Positions 25,480 through 34,264 of a DNA stretch of 64,000 nucleotides are shown here, one piece after another. The stretch is taken from the NCBI GenBank assembly GCA_036388895.1, contig DASVQY010000002.1, forward strand, positions 124,001-188,000. Direction: 5' to 3'. Numbering within the stretch: position 1 is the stretch's first letter; every line of letters starts with the position of its first letter. Below the pieces are notes generated by a model. It searched no databases and was not told the origin of the DNA. It saw only the letters and a program-made list of their open reading frames with translations. Source of the stretch: SXVE01 sp036388895 (GTDB lineage Bacteria > Acidobacteriota > Blastocatellia > Pyrinomonadales > Pyrinomonadaceae). Both the position numbers and the translations under genes were made by a program.

Positions 25480-27480
25480 ATGTTAAAGTTTTTCAACCGT
25501 TTGGAAAAAACACGCAATTTCATTATTTTGATTTTCGCGCTGCTTTTGATTTTCAGTATGATTTTTATCGGAGCGTCGCTGTTTGAAAAAAATCCGCAAG
25601 CGAACGTTTCTCTTTTCAGCAACGAGGCGGTTGCGGAAGTCGGCGATACGACCGTGACCGCGGGCGAAATCGCGCGGCAAAAAGAAAGTTTCAGCCGCTT
25701 CGGTTCGCAAACTCTGCCGGCGCGATTTATGCTTGACGGAATGATTCGCAATCGGATCGCGCGCATCGAAGCCGACCGTTTAGGTTTGCGAGCGACCGAT
25801 GCCGAAGTCGCCGCAGAAATCCGCGAACAGCTTAAATCCGACACGACGCCTTTCGATCAAAAACGCTACGAGCAAAACGTTACCGATCAATTCGGCAGCG
25901 TCGCCGCTTACGAACAAGCCGTTCGCGACGATGTGAGCGCTAAAAAACTCGAAGCATTTATTACGTCGGGCGTTACCGTTTCCGAAGAAGAAGTTCTCGA
26001 CGACTACAAACGCAAAGGAACGCGCTTTGATTTAACTTATGTTCCCGTCAACAGCGCCGATCTCGCTCAGACCATCAAGCCGAGCGACGAAGAGCTGAGA
26101 GAATATTTCGAGAAAAACAAGCAGGCTTATTTCATCAACGCCCCGCAAAGGAAAATTCGCTACGTGTTTCTGAACACATCGAAAATCGGCGAAAAACTTA
26201 ATATTTCCGATGAAGATTTGAAAGCCGAATACGAAAAACTTCCGCCGGAACGCAGAAAAGCCGGCGTCAACGGACAAGAACTCGTCTTGCGCGTGCCGAA
26301 ACCCGATCAAGAAGCGCAGATAATGGCAAAAGCCAACGAAATTGTGCAAAACGCCAGAAAAGACGGCGGCAAGATTTCCGAAGAAGCGTTTACCGAACTC
26401 GCGAGAGGTCAATCCGAAAATCCGGCGACAGCTAGAAACGGCGGAAAGCTTCCCGGCTTGGTCAGAGAAAATCCGAACAAGCCGGACGATCCGTATCAGC
26501 AGCTTTTGACAATGCAGCCGGGCGAAGTTACGGAACCGATTTCCTATCAAGGCAGAATTTTTATTCTGCGTCGCGGCGAAGACGTTCCCAAATCGTTTGA
26601 AGACGCGAAAAAAGAACTGGAAGTGAGCTTGAGAAATCGCCGCGCTTACGGCGCCGCCGCCGAACTCGCGCAGAAAGTTTCGGAAAGTTTGCGCCAGACA
26701 AAAGATGTGCAGAAAACCGCTGAAGAATTTGCCGCGCAGGCTAATATGACTCCGGCAGAAATGGTGCGCGAAACCGGTTATGTCAAACCGGGCGATGACG
26801 TTGAAAATATCGGCGTTTCGCCGCAGTTCGAAGAAGGCATCGCGAAGCTCGAAAACCAGAATGATGTCGGCGACCGCGTTCCGGTTCAAAACGGTTTTGC
26901 CATCCCGATCTTGGTTGATAAAAAAGAACCGCGCAGTGCCGAATTCGATGAAGCAAAAGACAAAGTAGCCGAAGTCGTGAAACTTCAAAAAGCGATGACT
27001 CAGGTTGAACAAATCGCCAAGCAGATCGCTTCCGAAGCTAACTCGGCAGGCGCTTTGAATACCGTCGCGAGCTCTAAAGGCTTAAAAGCTCAGGAGCAGA
27101 AGGGCTTTATTCTCGGCACGCCCGTCGGGCAAGGACCTTCCGCTTCGACAAATGAAACGCTTGAAGACACGATTTTCGCAATGAAGGAAGGCGATGTTAC
27201 CAAAACTCCCGTACAAGTCGGCGATAATTGGTATATTGTCGGCGTCACAAAACGCGAAGAAGCAAATATGGACGCATTCGCAACCGAACGCGATTCGCTT
27301 ATGCAAACAATGCTTCAACAAAAACGCGGAGAGGTTTTCTCCGATTATGTCGCGTCAGTTCGCCAGAGAATGGAAGCGGCTGGAGATATAAAAATTTACG
27401 ACCAAGTGTTGGCTAAATTTGACAGCACGAGCACGCAAACGACAAACGCGACCGAAGGAACAAAAACTATCAACTTCTAA
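25480..27480 (+). CDS. PpiD/SurA-like peptidyl-prolyl isomerase, membrane-anchored
   Basis: A 666-residue periplasmic folding factor. One membrane helix at about 13-34 (NFIILIFALLLIFSMIFIG) anchors it by the N-terminus. A SurA_N-like chaperone region follows (AVAEVGDTTVTAGEIARQKE, MLDGMIRNRIARIEADRLGL), then a parvulin-type rotamase segment around 265-380 (EEAFTELARGQSENPATARNGGKLPG, GEVTEPISYQGRIFILRRGED in order) and a second PpiC-like C-terminal region. This is the PpiD layout. It probably helps exported proteins fold, together with the cyclophilin at 18705. Followed by a very strong terminator. Confidence 0.9.
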   Translation: MLKFFNRLEKTRNFIILIFALLLIFSMIFIGASLFEKNPQANVSLFSNEAVAEVGDTTVTAGEIARQKESFSRFGSQTLPARFMLDGMIRNRIARIEADRLGLRATDAEVAAEIREQLKSDTTPFDQKRYEQNVTDQFGSVAAYEQAVRDDVSAKKLEAFITSGVTVSEEEVLDDYKRKGTRFDLTYVPVNSADLAQTIKPSDEELREYFEKNKQAYFINAPQRKIRYVFLNTSKIGEKLNISDEDLKAEYEKLPPERRKAGVNGQELVLRVPKPDQEAQIMAKANEIVQNARKDGGKISEEAFTELARGQSENPATARNGGKLPGLVRENPNKPDDPYQQLLTMQPGEVTEPISYQGRIFILRRGEDVPKSFEDAKKELEVSLRNRRAYGAAAELAQKVSESLRQTKDVQKTAEEFAAQANMTPAEMVRETGYVKPGDDVENIGVSPQFEEGIAKLENQNDVGDRVPVQNGFAIPILVDKKEPRSAEFDEAKDKVAEVVKLQKAMTQVEQIAKQIASEANSAGALNTVASSKGLKAQEQKGFILGTPVGQGPSASTNETLEDTIFAMKEGDVTKTPVQVGDNWYIVGVTKREEANMDAFATERDSLMQTMLQQKRGEVFSDYVASVRQRMEAAGDIKIYDQVLAKFDSTSTQTTNATEGTKTINF

Positions 27481-27490
27481 AGAAGTTTTT

Positions 27491-27541
27491 AATCAAACAA
27501 AAAAGGACGGGCTTGAAAAACCCGTCCTTTTTTGTTTGATT
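27491..27541. terminator. strong bidirectional intrinsic terminator
   Basis: Perfect 21-base arms (27491-27511 and 27521-27541) around the loop CTTGAAAAA; the GC-rich top GGACGGG/CCCGTCC is flanked by A- and T-runs on both sides. It separates the convergent PpiD-like and permease genes. Confidence 0.97.
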
Positions 27542-27557
27542 ATATTCAATTACAAGT

Positions 27558-29381
27558 TTACTTACTGTGCAATTCAGCGTAATGAATAAAGAACCAGTAA
27601 GTAATAGCGCCCCAAACTACCAGATTAATTATTGAAGCAATCAAACCGATTTTCTGTATTTTGTCATCGGTTCCGCCGCGATTGTCCTGTTTGCCATACA
27701 TCAACATCGCTACTAAAACTCCGGTAACAATCCACGCAAAAAGGCGAATGCCGAGATTGATGGGAATAGCTTCCGAACTCAAGTCCATCAGATACGGAAC
27801 CTGATATAAAGTCAGAGCAATTGCAAATATTATCGCTAAAATTGCGGCAATCGGCGGAGAATTTCTCGAATCCGATTGATTTGCCACCTCATCAGTAACA
27901 TGACGAAGATTGCTGTGCGAATAGCTGTAAGCAAAATAAATGACCAAACCGATAGACATCCAGACAATCAAACGAATCCATGTGTCGAGCGGTAAGCTGT
28001 TCATCAAATAAGCTGCCGAAACAACTGTAGCAATTGGAATAAATGGCGAAAGAGGAACTTTGAACGGGCGATTCAACGCTGGATTTGACGAGCGTAAAAT
28101 GATAATTCCCGTTCCAACAATAACGAATGCAAATAAAGTTCCGATACTGACCAGTTCGCCGAGCAGGTTAATCGGCACAAAACCTGCTAAGATTGCCACG
28201 ATAGCGCCGGTAATCATCGTCGTAATATGCGGCGTTTGGTATTTCGGATGAACTTTCGCCGCCCATTTCGGCAGCAAGCCGTCTTTCGACATCGAATAAA
28301 AAACGCGCGGCTGTCCCATCACCATAACGACCATCGTCGAACTAAGACCGAGAACTGCGCCAACCTTAATAATCATCGGAAACACCGACAGAATCGTGCC
28401 CATCGTCGTTCCCTGTGCCTTTTGCAGCGCGGCATCAATTGCGACGGCAATTGGGGCGGCGGCGTTGGTCAAGAGTTTGTAATCAACCAATCCGACCATA
28501 ATTCCTGCAACCAAAATATAAAGAACCGTACAAACTCCAAGCGATCCTAAAATGCCAATCGGCATATCGCGCTGCGGATTCCTTGCCTCCTGTGCGGCAG
28601 TCGAAACTGCATCAAAACCGATATAAGCGAAAAAGATTACAGCCGCCCCGGTAACAACGCCGGGAAATCCGAAAGGCATAAATTCAGCGCAACCTGCGCT
28701 GCCTGCCGCACAGCCGATTCCTAAATTAGCCGAATTGACATAGCCGATTCCGGCGATGATGAACAAAACGACCACCAAAATCTTAATTACCACGATTACC
28801 GAATTAAAACTGGCGGATTCTTTAATTCCCTTAATCAACAGCCACGTCACGGCAATAGCAATTAAAAATGCGGGCAAATTAAAAATTCCTACAGTAGTAG
28901 AGCCATCAGAGAGTAGTACAGTTTGCCCGGGCGGAGCAGCAAGTGACGGCGGAAAGTTTATTCCGAGGTCTTTTAAGAAACTGACAACGTATCCGGACCA
29001 TCCGACGGCGACCGTTGCCGCGCCGAAAGCATATTCGAGAATCAAATCCCAGCCGATAATCCACGCGACAAATTCGCCGAGCGTTCCGTAGCCATAAGCG
29101 TAAGCCGAGCCGGAAATCGGAACGCTCGCCGCAAATTCCGAATAGCAAAGCGCGGCGAACGCGCTGACGATCCCTGCCAGAATCATCGAAATAACTACGG
29201 CAGGTCCAGCGTGTTTTCCTGCCGCTTGCCCGGTTAAAACAAAAATTCCCGTCCCGATAATCGCACCGATTCCGAGCATTGTTAAATCCAATGCGCTCAG
29301 CGTCTTTTTTAATGTGTGCTCGCCTGTTTCCTGGGCTTCGGCGATAATCTTTTCAATTGATTTTGTCGCAAATAGTGACAT
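27558..29381 (-). CDS. APC-family amino acid permease (cationic amino acid transporter type)
   Basis: A 607-residue inner-membrane transporter with about 12-14 membrane helices. The APC signature GIGAIIGTGIFVLTGQAAG lies near residue 36, and FFAYIGFDAVSTAAQEARNP, characteristic of the CAT subgroup, near 260. The C-terminal four-helix extension (from about 480) is also typical of CAT-type proteins. It should import an amino acid, driven by proton or substrate exchange. Good RBS (GGAGG) before ATG 29381. A second, different APC gene lies just upstream on the same strand with an 80-base gap. Confidence 0.9.
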   Translation of the reverse strand: MSLFATKSIEKIIAEAQETGEHTLKKTLSALDLTMLGIGAIIGTGIFVLTGQAAGKHAGPAVVISMILAGIVSAFAALCYSEFAASVPISGSAYAYGYGTLGEFVAWIIGWDLILEYAFGAATVAVGWSGYVVSFLKDLGINFPPSLAAPPGQTVLLSDGSTTVGIFNLPAFLIAIAVTWLLIKGIKESASFNSVIVVIKILVVVLFIIAGIGYVNSANLGIGCAAGSAGCAEFMPFGFPGVVTGAAVIFFAYIGFDAVSTAAQEARNPQRDMPIGILGSLGVCTVLYILVAGIMVGLVDYKLLTNAAAPIAVAIDAALQKAQGTTMGTILSVFPMIIKVGAVLGLSSTMVVMVMGQPRVFYSMSKDGLLPKWAAKVHPKYQTPHITTMITGAIVAILAGFVPINLLGELVSIGTLFAFVIVGTGIIILRSSNPALNRPFKVPLSPFIPIATVVSAAYLMNSLPLDTWIRLIVWMSIGLVIYFAYSYSHSNLRHVTDEVANQSDSRNSPPIAAILAIIFAIALTLYQVPYLMDLSSEAIPINLGIRLFAWIVTGVLVAMLMYGKQDNRGGTDDKIQKIGLIASIINLVVWGAITYWFFIHYAELHSK

Positions 29382-29461
29382 TAGAGCCTCCTAAATTTAT
29401 TCCGAAAATGATTACAAATCTAATAAAAGCATAGGTGATTTTAAAAATCCAAGTTTTTTAG

Positions 29462-31000
29462 TTACCCGCCGTCGGGTTTTTCTTTTCCTGATAAGCTGCG
29501 CCAAATAAAATAAATGGGAACGCCTGATAAAACAATCGCCAAACCCGGCAAAGATGTTTGCGGTTTGTAAAATAACAGCACGAGCGAAATTACGGTTGCC
29601 GCGACAATATAAATTGCAGGAACAACCGGATAACCAAAGGCTCGATACGGACGTTCGGCATCAGGGCGCGTTTTCCTCAAAACAAACAAACCGATAATCG
29701 TCAAAATATAAAAAATCAAAACGGCGAAAACAACGTAATCGAGCAGCATTCCGTATAGATTGCCGTAATCCTCGTAACCTTCCGGCGTAAATTTCCCTGA
29801 ACGCGTTCGCGGCAAAACCAAAAGGCATGCCCAGAAACACTGCAAAATCAAGGCAAAAGCTGGAACGTGATTTTTGTTGAGCCGCGCGGTTGATTTGAAA
29901 AACAGATTATCTTTTGCCATCGCGTAATAAACGCGCGCGCCGGCTAAAACTAAGCCGTTGTTGCAGCCGAAGGTGGAAACGATTATCGCAATCGCCATCA
30001 AAGTCGCGCCGATGCCGCCGAAAATCACCTGCAAAGCGGCAGTTCCGACTCTATCCTCGGGCGCATTTTGAATTTCGGCTAATGAAAGCGTCGAAAGATA
30101 AGCGAAATTCGCCAAAATATAAAGCGTGATTACCAATCCGGTTCCGAGCGCAAGCGATAAAGGAATATTTTTTTGCGGGTCTTTTACTTCGCCCGCCGTA
30201 AACGTGATGTTGTTCCACGCGTCACTGGAAAAAAGCGAACCGACCTGCGCGACGCTGAACACGATAATCAAACTGAACAAGCTGCCCGTCACCGACACTT
30301 CCGGCAAAAAACCGAAGTCCGGCTTAATAACGGCGGCGTTTTCCGGCGTAAAAAGATTTGCGAAATTATTTGAAAACGTGCCCGCCGCTCCGCCGATAAA
30401 GATTCCCAATAAAATCAAAACGAGAAGCGATAAAGTTTTCGCAGACGTGAAGACGTTTTGAATCATTTTTCCGAGCTTCAATCCCTGCGTATTCAAGATT
30501 GTCAGAAAAATAATCAGCAAAACGGCAACAAACTGCTGAACGGAAAGTGAGACGGCGTAACCGGACGTAAGATTTACGGGCGGAATAATCCAGGTTGTCG
30601 GCGAAATCGAGGGAAATAAAACGCCCAAAAATCTTGCAAAAGCGACGGCGACCGCTGCAATCGTTCCGGTTTGAATGACCAGAAAAAGCGTCCAGCCGTA
30701 AAGAAAACCCCACAGCGGCGAGTAACTTTCGCGCAGGTAAACGTATTGTCCGCCCGCCTTCGGCATCATTGCAGCAAGTTCGCCGTAACTAAGTGCGGCA
30801 AAAATCGTCAGGATTCCCGTGATAATCCACGTTAGAAGCAAGCCGCCTGCCGAACCTGTCTGACGCGCAATATCAGCCGAGACAATAAAAATGCCCGAAC
30901 CAATCATCGAACCGGCGACAATCATCGTCGAATCGAGCAGTCCGAGACCGCGAATGAAACCTGTGTTTGTTTGTTCGTTCGTCGCAACTTCTGTTGCCAT
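29462..31000 (-). CDS. APC-family amino acid permease (LAT-like)
   Basis: A 512-residue permease with 12 predicted membrane helices. The N-terminal block GLLDSTMIVAGSMIGSGIFI and the following SADIARQTGS match the L-type/basic amino acid antiporter branch of the APC superfamily. SDAWNNITFTAGEVKDPQKN in helix 6 is typical. It differs from the neighbouring CAT-like permease. It is divergent from a PLP amino-acid decarboxylase gene 208 bases away; transporter and decarboxylase pairs often serve amino acid/amine exchange, but this link is only positional. Confidence 0.88.
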   Translation of the reverse strand: MATEVATNEQTNTGFIRGLGLLDSTMIVAGSMIGSGIFIVSADIARQTGSAGGLLLTWIITGILTIFAALSYGELAAMMPKAGGQYVYLRESYSPLWGFLYGWTLFLVIQTGTIAAVAVAFARFLGVLFPSISPTTWIIPPVNLTSGYAVSLSVQQFVAVLLIIFLTILNTQGLKLGKMIQNVFTSAKTLSLLVLILLGIFIGGAAGTFSNNFANLFTPENAAVIKPDFGFLPEVSVTGSLFSLIIVFSVAQVGSLFSSDAWNNITFTAGEVKDPQKNIPLSLALGTGLVITLYILANFAYLSTLSLAEIQNAPEDRVGTAALQVIFGGIGATLMAIAIIVSTFGCNNGLVLAGARVYYAMAKDNLFFKSTARLNKNHVPAFALILQCFWACLLVLPRTRSGKFTPEGYEDYGNLYGMLLDYVVFAVLIFYILTIIGLFVLRKTRPDAERPYRAFGYPVVPAIYIVAATVISLVLLFYKPQTSLPGLAIVLSGVPIYFIWRSLSGKEKPDGG

Positions 31001-31208
31001 AAAATTTTTACTTTACACTTTTTGAAACCAGGCGAAGCCCGTTACTTTATTCAGACAAAATAATTTTTCGTAAAACTTCAGAAATTATGCTTTTGGAGAG
31101 ATAAACGTATGGCATATTATACTTTTATAAAGCTAACTGTCGAGTAAATGCAGACTTTTTTTCGTTTATAGACTAAAAAAATATTATATTGAGATAATTG
31201 AGATAATA

Positions 31209-32663
31209 ATGAACGAACCGACAAAAAATACAGGCGATATGCCGAAAGAGGATTTTCGCCGTTTCGGACACGAAATCGTTGATTGGATCGCCGATTATTT
31301 TGAGAGAATGGAACATTTGCCTGTTCTTTCACAGATTGAACCGAATTGGCTGAAAGACAATCTGCCAAACTCGGCGCCCGAACAAGGCGAAGATTTTCAA
31401 GCGATTTTCGATGATGTCGAACGGTTAATTTTGCCCGCCGTAACGCACTGGAATCATCCGAATTTTCACGGGCTTTTTTCGACTTCGACTTCGTCGGTCG
31501 GCGTTTTCGGCGAAATGCTCGCCGCCGCTTTCGATATGAAAGCGATGCTCTGGCGCACGTCGCCGGCTTCGACCGAACTGGAACCGGTCGTGCTCGATTG
31601 GCTGCGGCAGATGATGAATCTTCCGGCTGATTTTCAGGGAATAATTTATGATACGGCTTCGGTTTCGACTCTGCACGCGATTGCGATGGCGCGAGAAAAG
31701 CTAAATTTGAATATCCGCGAGGACGGGATGAGCGGGCGGCAGGATTTGCCCCTGCTTCGGATTTATTGCTCGGAACAGACGCATTCTTCGATTGATAAAG
31801 CCGTAATTCTGCTCGGACTCGGACGTAAATCGCTTGTAAAAATTCCGACTAACGAGCGTTTTGAAATTGATACGGGTAAATTAAATGCGGCGATTGCCGA
31901 AGATAAAGCGAACGGATTCTTGCCGTTCTGCGTTGTCGCGACTGTCGGCACGACTTCAACAACGAGTGTTGATGACGTTGAAAAAATCGCCGATATTTGC
32001 GCGGAAAACAATTTATTTCTGCACGTTGATGCCGCCTACGCGGGCAGCGCGATGATCGTTCCCGAATTACAATTTCATTTCAAAGGCGCTGAACGAACGG
32101 ATTCAATCGTCACGAACCCGCATAAATGGCTTTTCACGCCGTTCGATTTGTCGGTTTTGTACGTCAAAGATTTGGATTTACTCAAAAAGACTTTTTCGCT
32201 CGTTCCAGAGTATTTGAAAGTTACCGAAACCGTCACAAATCAGATGGATTACGGCATTCAGCTCGGTCGCCGCTTTCGCTCGCTGAAACTTTGGTTCGTC
32301 ATGCGTTATTTCGGTCAAAAAGGTTTGATCGAGCGTTTGCGCGAACACGTTCGTCTCGCTCGTCTTTTCGCTTCGTGGGTCGAAGAATCGGAAAATTTCG
32401 AGCTGCTCGCGCCGGTTCCGTTCGCTCTCGTCTGTTTTCGCGCGTGTTCGAAAAACATTTCCGATTTCGACGCTTTTAACGAAAAACTGATGAATGAAAT
32501 CAATTCTTCGGGCGAAGCGTATCTGTCGCACACCAAATTAAACGAGAAATACACTTTGAGACTATCGGTCGGCAGCATCCGCGTCGAAGAAAGGCATTTG
32601 CGTAAAGTCTGGGATTTGCTGAATGAGAAGACAGCGGCGGCAAAATCGCAAAGCGGCGGCTAA
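31209..32663 (+). CDS. PLP-dependent group II amino-acid decarboxylase (aromatic type)
   Basis: A 484-residue enzyme of the DOPA/tryptophan/tyrosine decarboxylase family. The PLP lysine is K306 in NPHKWLFTPFD; H192 (EQTHSSIDKA) stacks on the cofactor and HVDAAYAG at 272-279 holds the PLP-binding aspartate. N-terminal WNHPNFHGLF and SPASTELE are family signatures. It should convert an aromatic L-amino acid to the amine with release of CO2; substrate choice cannot be read from sequence. Start ATG 31209, no strong ribosome-binding site. Complete, usual length. Confidence 0.92.
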   Translation: MNEPTKNTGDMPKEDFRRFGHEIVDWIADYFERMEHLPVLSQIEPNWLKDNLPNSAPEQGEDFQAIFDDVERLILPAVTHWNHPNFHGLFSTSTSSVGVFGEMLAAAFDMKAMLWRTSPASTELEPVVLDWLRQMMNLPADFQGIIYDTASVSTLHAIAMAREKLNLNIREDGMSGRQDLPLLRIYCSEQTHSSIDKAVILLGLGRKSLVKIPTNERFEIDTGKLNAAIAEDKANGFLPFCVVATVGTTSTTSVDDVEKIADICAENNLFLHVDAAYAGSAMIVPELQFHFKGAERTDSIVTNPHKWLFTPFDLSVLYVKDLDLLKKTFSLVPEYLKVTETVTNQMDYGIQLGRRFRSLKLWFVMRYFGQKGLIERLREHVRLARLFASWVEESENFELLAPVPFALVCFRACSKNISDFDAFNEKLMNEINSSGEAYLSHTKLNEKYTLRLSVGSIRVEERHLRKVWDLLNEKTAAAKSQSGG

Positions 32664-32774
32664 AAATTAGAGGTGTAAATGTTCTTCTTTGAAAAACGAG
32701 TAAATACCGAATCGGAAAAATCAAAAATATGATTATTTTTTATTCGCTTTGCTTCTTTGCGAAACTGTTTACAA

Positions 32775-33230
32775 ATGAAATTTTCCAAACAATCAATCAT
32801 CAAAGCCGCGCCTGAAAAGGTTTTCGCTTTCCACGAATTGCCGGACGCCATCGAGCGTCTGATTCCGCCCTGGGAAAATGCGAAAATCATACAAAAAGCG
32901 GATATTTCGCGCGTCGGTTCGCAAGCGATTATCGAGCAGAAGATTTTCGGACTCGTTCCTTCTCGATGGGTTGCCGAACACACGAAATACGAGCCGCCGC
33001 GAATGTTTGAAGACGTGCAGATTTCCGGTCCGTTCAAAAGCTGGCGACACCAGCACATCGTTGAACCGCACGCCGACGGCGCAATTTTGCGCGACGAAAT
33101 TGAATACGAACCGCCTTTTTCGGTTTTCGGCTCGCTCGCCGCGCCGTTTGCAATCACGCCGAAACTCGAAAAAATGTTTGCGTATCGTCACGAAGTTACG
33201 AGAAAATGGTGCGAGACCGAAGGAGAATAA
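32775..33230 (+). CDS. SRPBCC-family protein (ligand-binding START-like fold)
   Basis: A 151-residue protein starting MKFSKQSIIKAAPEKVFAFH. The N-terminal pattern (SIIKAAPEKVFAFHELPDAI), the central VSRWVAEHTKYEPPRMFEDVQISGPF-like block (read as two segments) and a C-terminal helix (EKMFAYRHEVTRKW) match the group of SRPBCC proteins sometimes annotated as cyclase/dehydrase or CDP-paratose-epimerase-associated. The fold has a deep hydrophobic pocket; ligand unknown. First of three closely spaced genes (gaps of 3 and 4 bases), so part of a small operon. Confidence 0.85.
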   Translation: MKFSKQSIIKAAPEKVFAFHELPDAIERLIPPWENAKIIQKADISRVGSQAIIEQKIFGLVPSRWVAEHTKYEPPRMFEDVQISGPFKSWRHQHIVEPHADGAILRDEIEYEPPFSVFGSLAAPFAITPKLEKMFAYRHEVTRKWCETEGE

Positions 33231-33233
33231 TTT

Positions 33234-33848
33234 ATGCAAACGGAAACCGCCTCGATTGCAAATGATTTTTTACCGATTGTGCTGAATTTTCAAGACGTTC
33301 TGGAAGAAATCAGCAACGATGAGTTCGAAAACCTTTGTCGTCACAACCCGGATTTGCAAATCGAACTCACCGAAGAAGGAGAACTCGTCATTATGCCGCC
33401 GGCTGGAGGACAAACAGGAATCCGTAATTTTTCATTGATTGTTGAATTTGGAAATTGGGCAGAAAGAAACAAAGGTGGAGTCGCATTCGATTCTTCAACC
33501 GTCTTTAATTTGCCGAACGGCGCGAAGCGCTCGCCGGATTTGGCGTGGGTAAGAAAGGAACGTTGGGAAAAGTTGACCGATGAAGAGCAGGAAAAGTTTC
33601 CGCCGATTTGCCCGGATTTCCTCGTAGAATTGCGCTCGCCTTCGGATTCGCTAAAAAATTTGCAGTATAAAATGACCGAATACATCGAAAACGAAGCGTC
33701 GCTCGGCTGGGTGATTGATCGGATTGAAAAAAGCGTACATGTTTATTGGGCGAATGGCGAGATAGAAATTTTAGAAAATCCCGAAATAGTCAGCGGCGAA
33801 CCGCTGCTCGAAAATTTTTCGCTGAAAATGGAAAAAATCTGGTCTTGA
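33234..33848 (+). CDS. Uma2-family (DUF820) PD-(D/E)XK nuclease-like protein
   Basis: A 204-residue protein. The core motifs of the restriction-endonuclease-like fold are visible: an N-terminal helix region (SNDEFENLCRHNPDLQIEL), GGVAFDSSTVFNLPNGAKRSPDLAWV with the metal aspartate in SPDLAWV, and PDFLVELRSPSD giving the E-x-R/K pair. A conserved YIENEASLGWVIDR strand follows. These proteins are abundant, often multi-copy, in cyanobacteria and acidobacteria; the biological role is unknown. Second gene of a three-gene cluster. Confidence 0.9.
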   Translation: MQTETASIANDFLPIVLNFQDVLEEISNDEFENLCRHNPDLQIELTEEGELVIMPPAGGQTGIRNFSLIVEFGNWAERNKGGVAFDSSTVFNLPNGAKRSPDLAWVRKERWEKLTDEEQEKFPPICPDFLVELRSPSDSLKNLQYKMTEYIENEASLGWVIDRIEKSVHVYWANGEIEILENPEIVSGEPLLENFSLKMEKIWS

Positions 33849-33852
33849 AATT

Positions 33853-34143
33853 ATGCTGACACACATTGTTTGCTGGAAATACAAACCGGAAATTACGCCG
33901 GAGCAACGCGCCGAACACATTGCGAAACTAAAAAATTTGCCGAACGTGATTCCGAATATCACGAGTTTTAATGTCGGCGCGGACATTCTGCATCTCGAAC
34001 GCTCGTTCGACACCGGTCTGGTCGCCGTCTATCCCGACCGCGCAGCTCTGGATTTTTATACAGATCACCCCGAACATCAAGCGGTTGCAAATTTAGGCAA
34101 ACAGATCGCCGAAAAAGTCGTATCGGTTGATTTTTTAGATTAA
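33853..34143 (+). CDS. Dabb-family (stress-responsive A/B barrel) protein
   Basis: A 96-residue dimeric alpha/beta-barrel protein. It begins MLTHIVCWKYKPEITPEQRAE, with the family-typical VCWK strand, then FNVGADILH, AVYPDRAALDFYTDHPEHQAV, and ends with VSVDFLD. Members in plants respond to stress and some bacterial ones act in catabolic pathways; no specific role can be assigned. It overlaps no gene but starts 4 bases after the Uma2 gene, so is co-transcribed. Confidence 0.9.
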   Translation: MLTHIVCWKYKPEITPEQRAEHIAKLKNLPNVIPNITSFNVGADILHLERSFDTGLVAVYPDRAALDFYTDHPEHQAVANLGKQIAEKVVSVDFLD

Positions 34144-34154
34144 TCTGCGGAGAG

Positions 34155-34262
34155 TTTAAAGATAGTTCCAGGTAGTTTACGGGAAGTTTCAAGTAGTTAC
34201 AGAAAGGTTTTAAATAATTTATAACTATCTGGAACTTCCAGTAACTACCTGAAACTTAAACG
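34155..34262. repeat. intergenic inverted array of AGTTCCAGGTAGTT-like units
   Basis: The left half (about 34155-34200) contains degenerate units such as ATAGTTCCAGGTAGTTTAC and GAAGTTTCAAGTAGTTAC; the right half (34218-34262) is the same array on the opposite strand. The pair could form a long imperfect hairpin just after the Dabb gene and right up to the ATG of the PHP gene. Confidence 0.7.
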
Positions 34263-34264
34263 AA

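Noticed and set aside
26032..27012. 326-codon minus-strand open frame inside the PpiD-like gene
   Set aside because: The phenylalanine-rich translation lacks any motif, and it mirrors a gene with clear PpiD features on the other strand.
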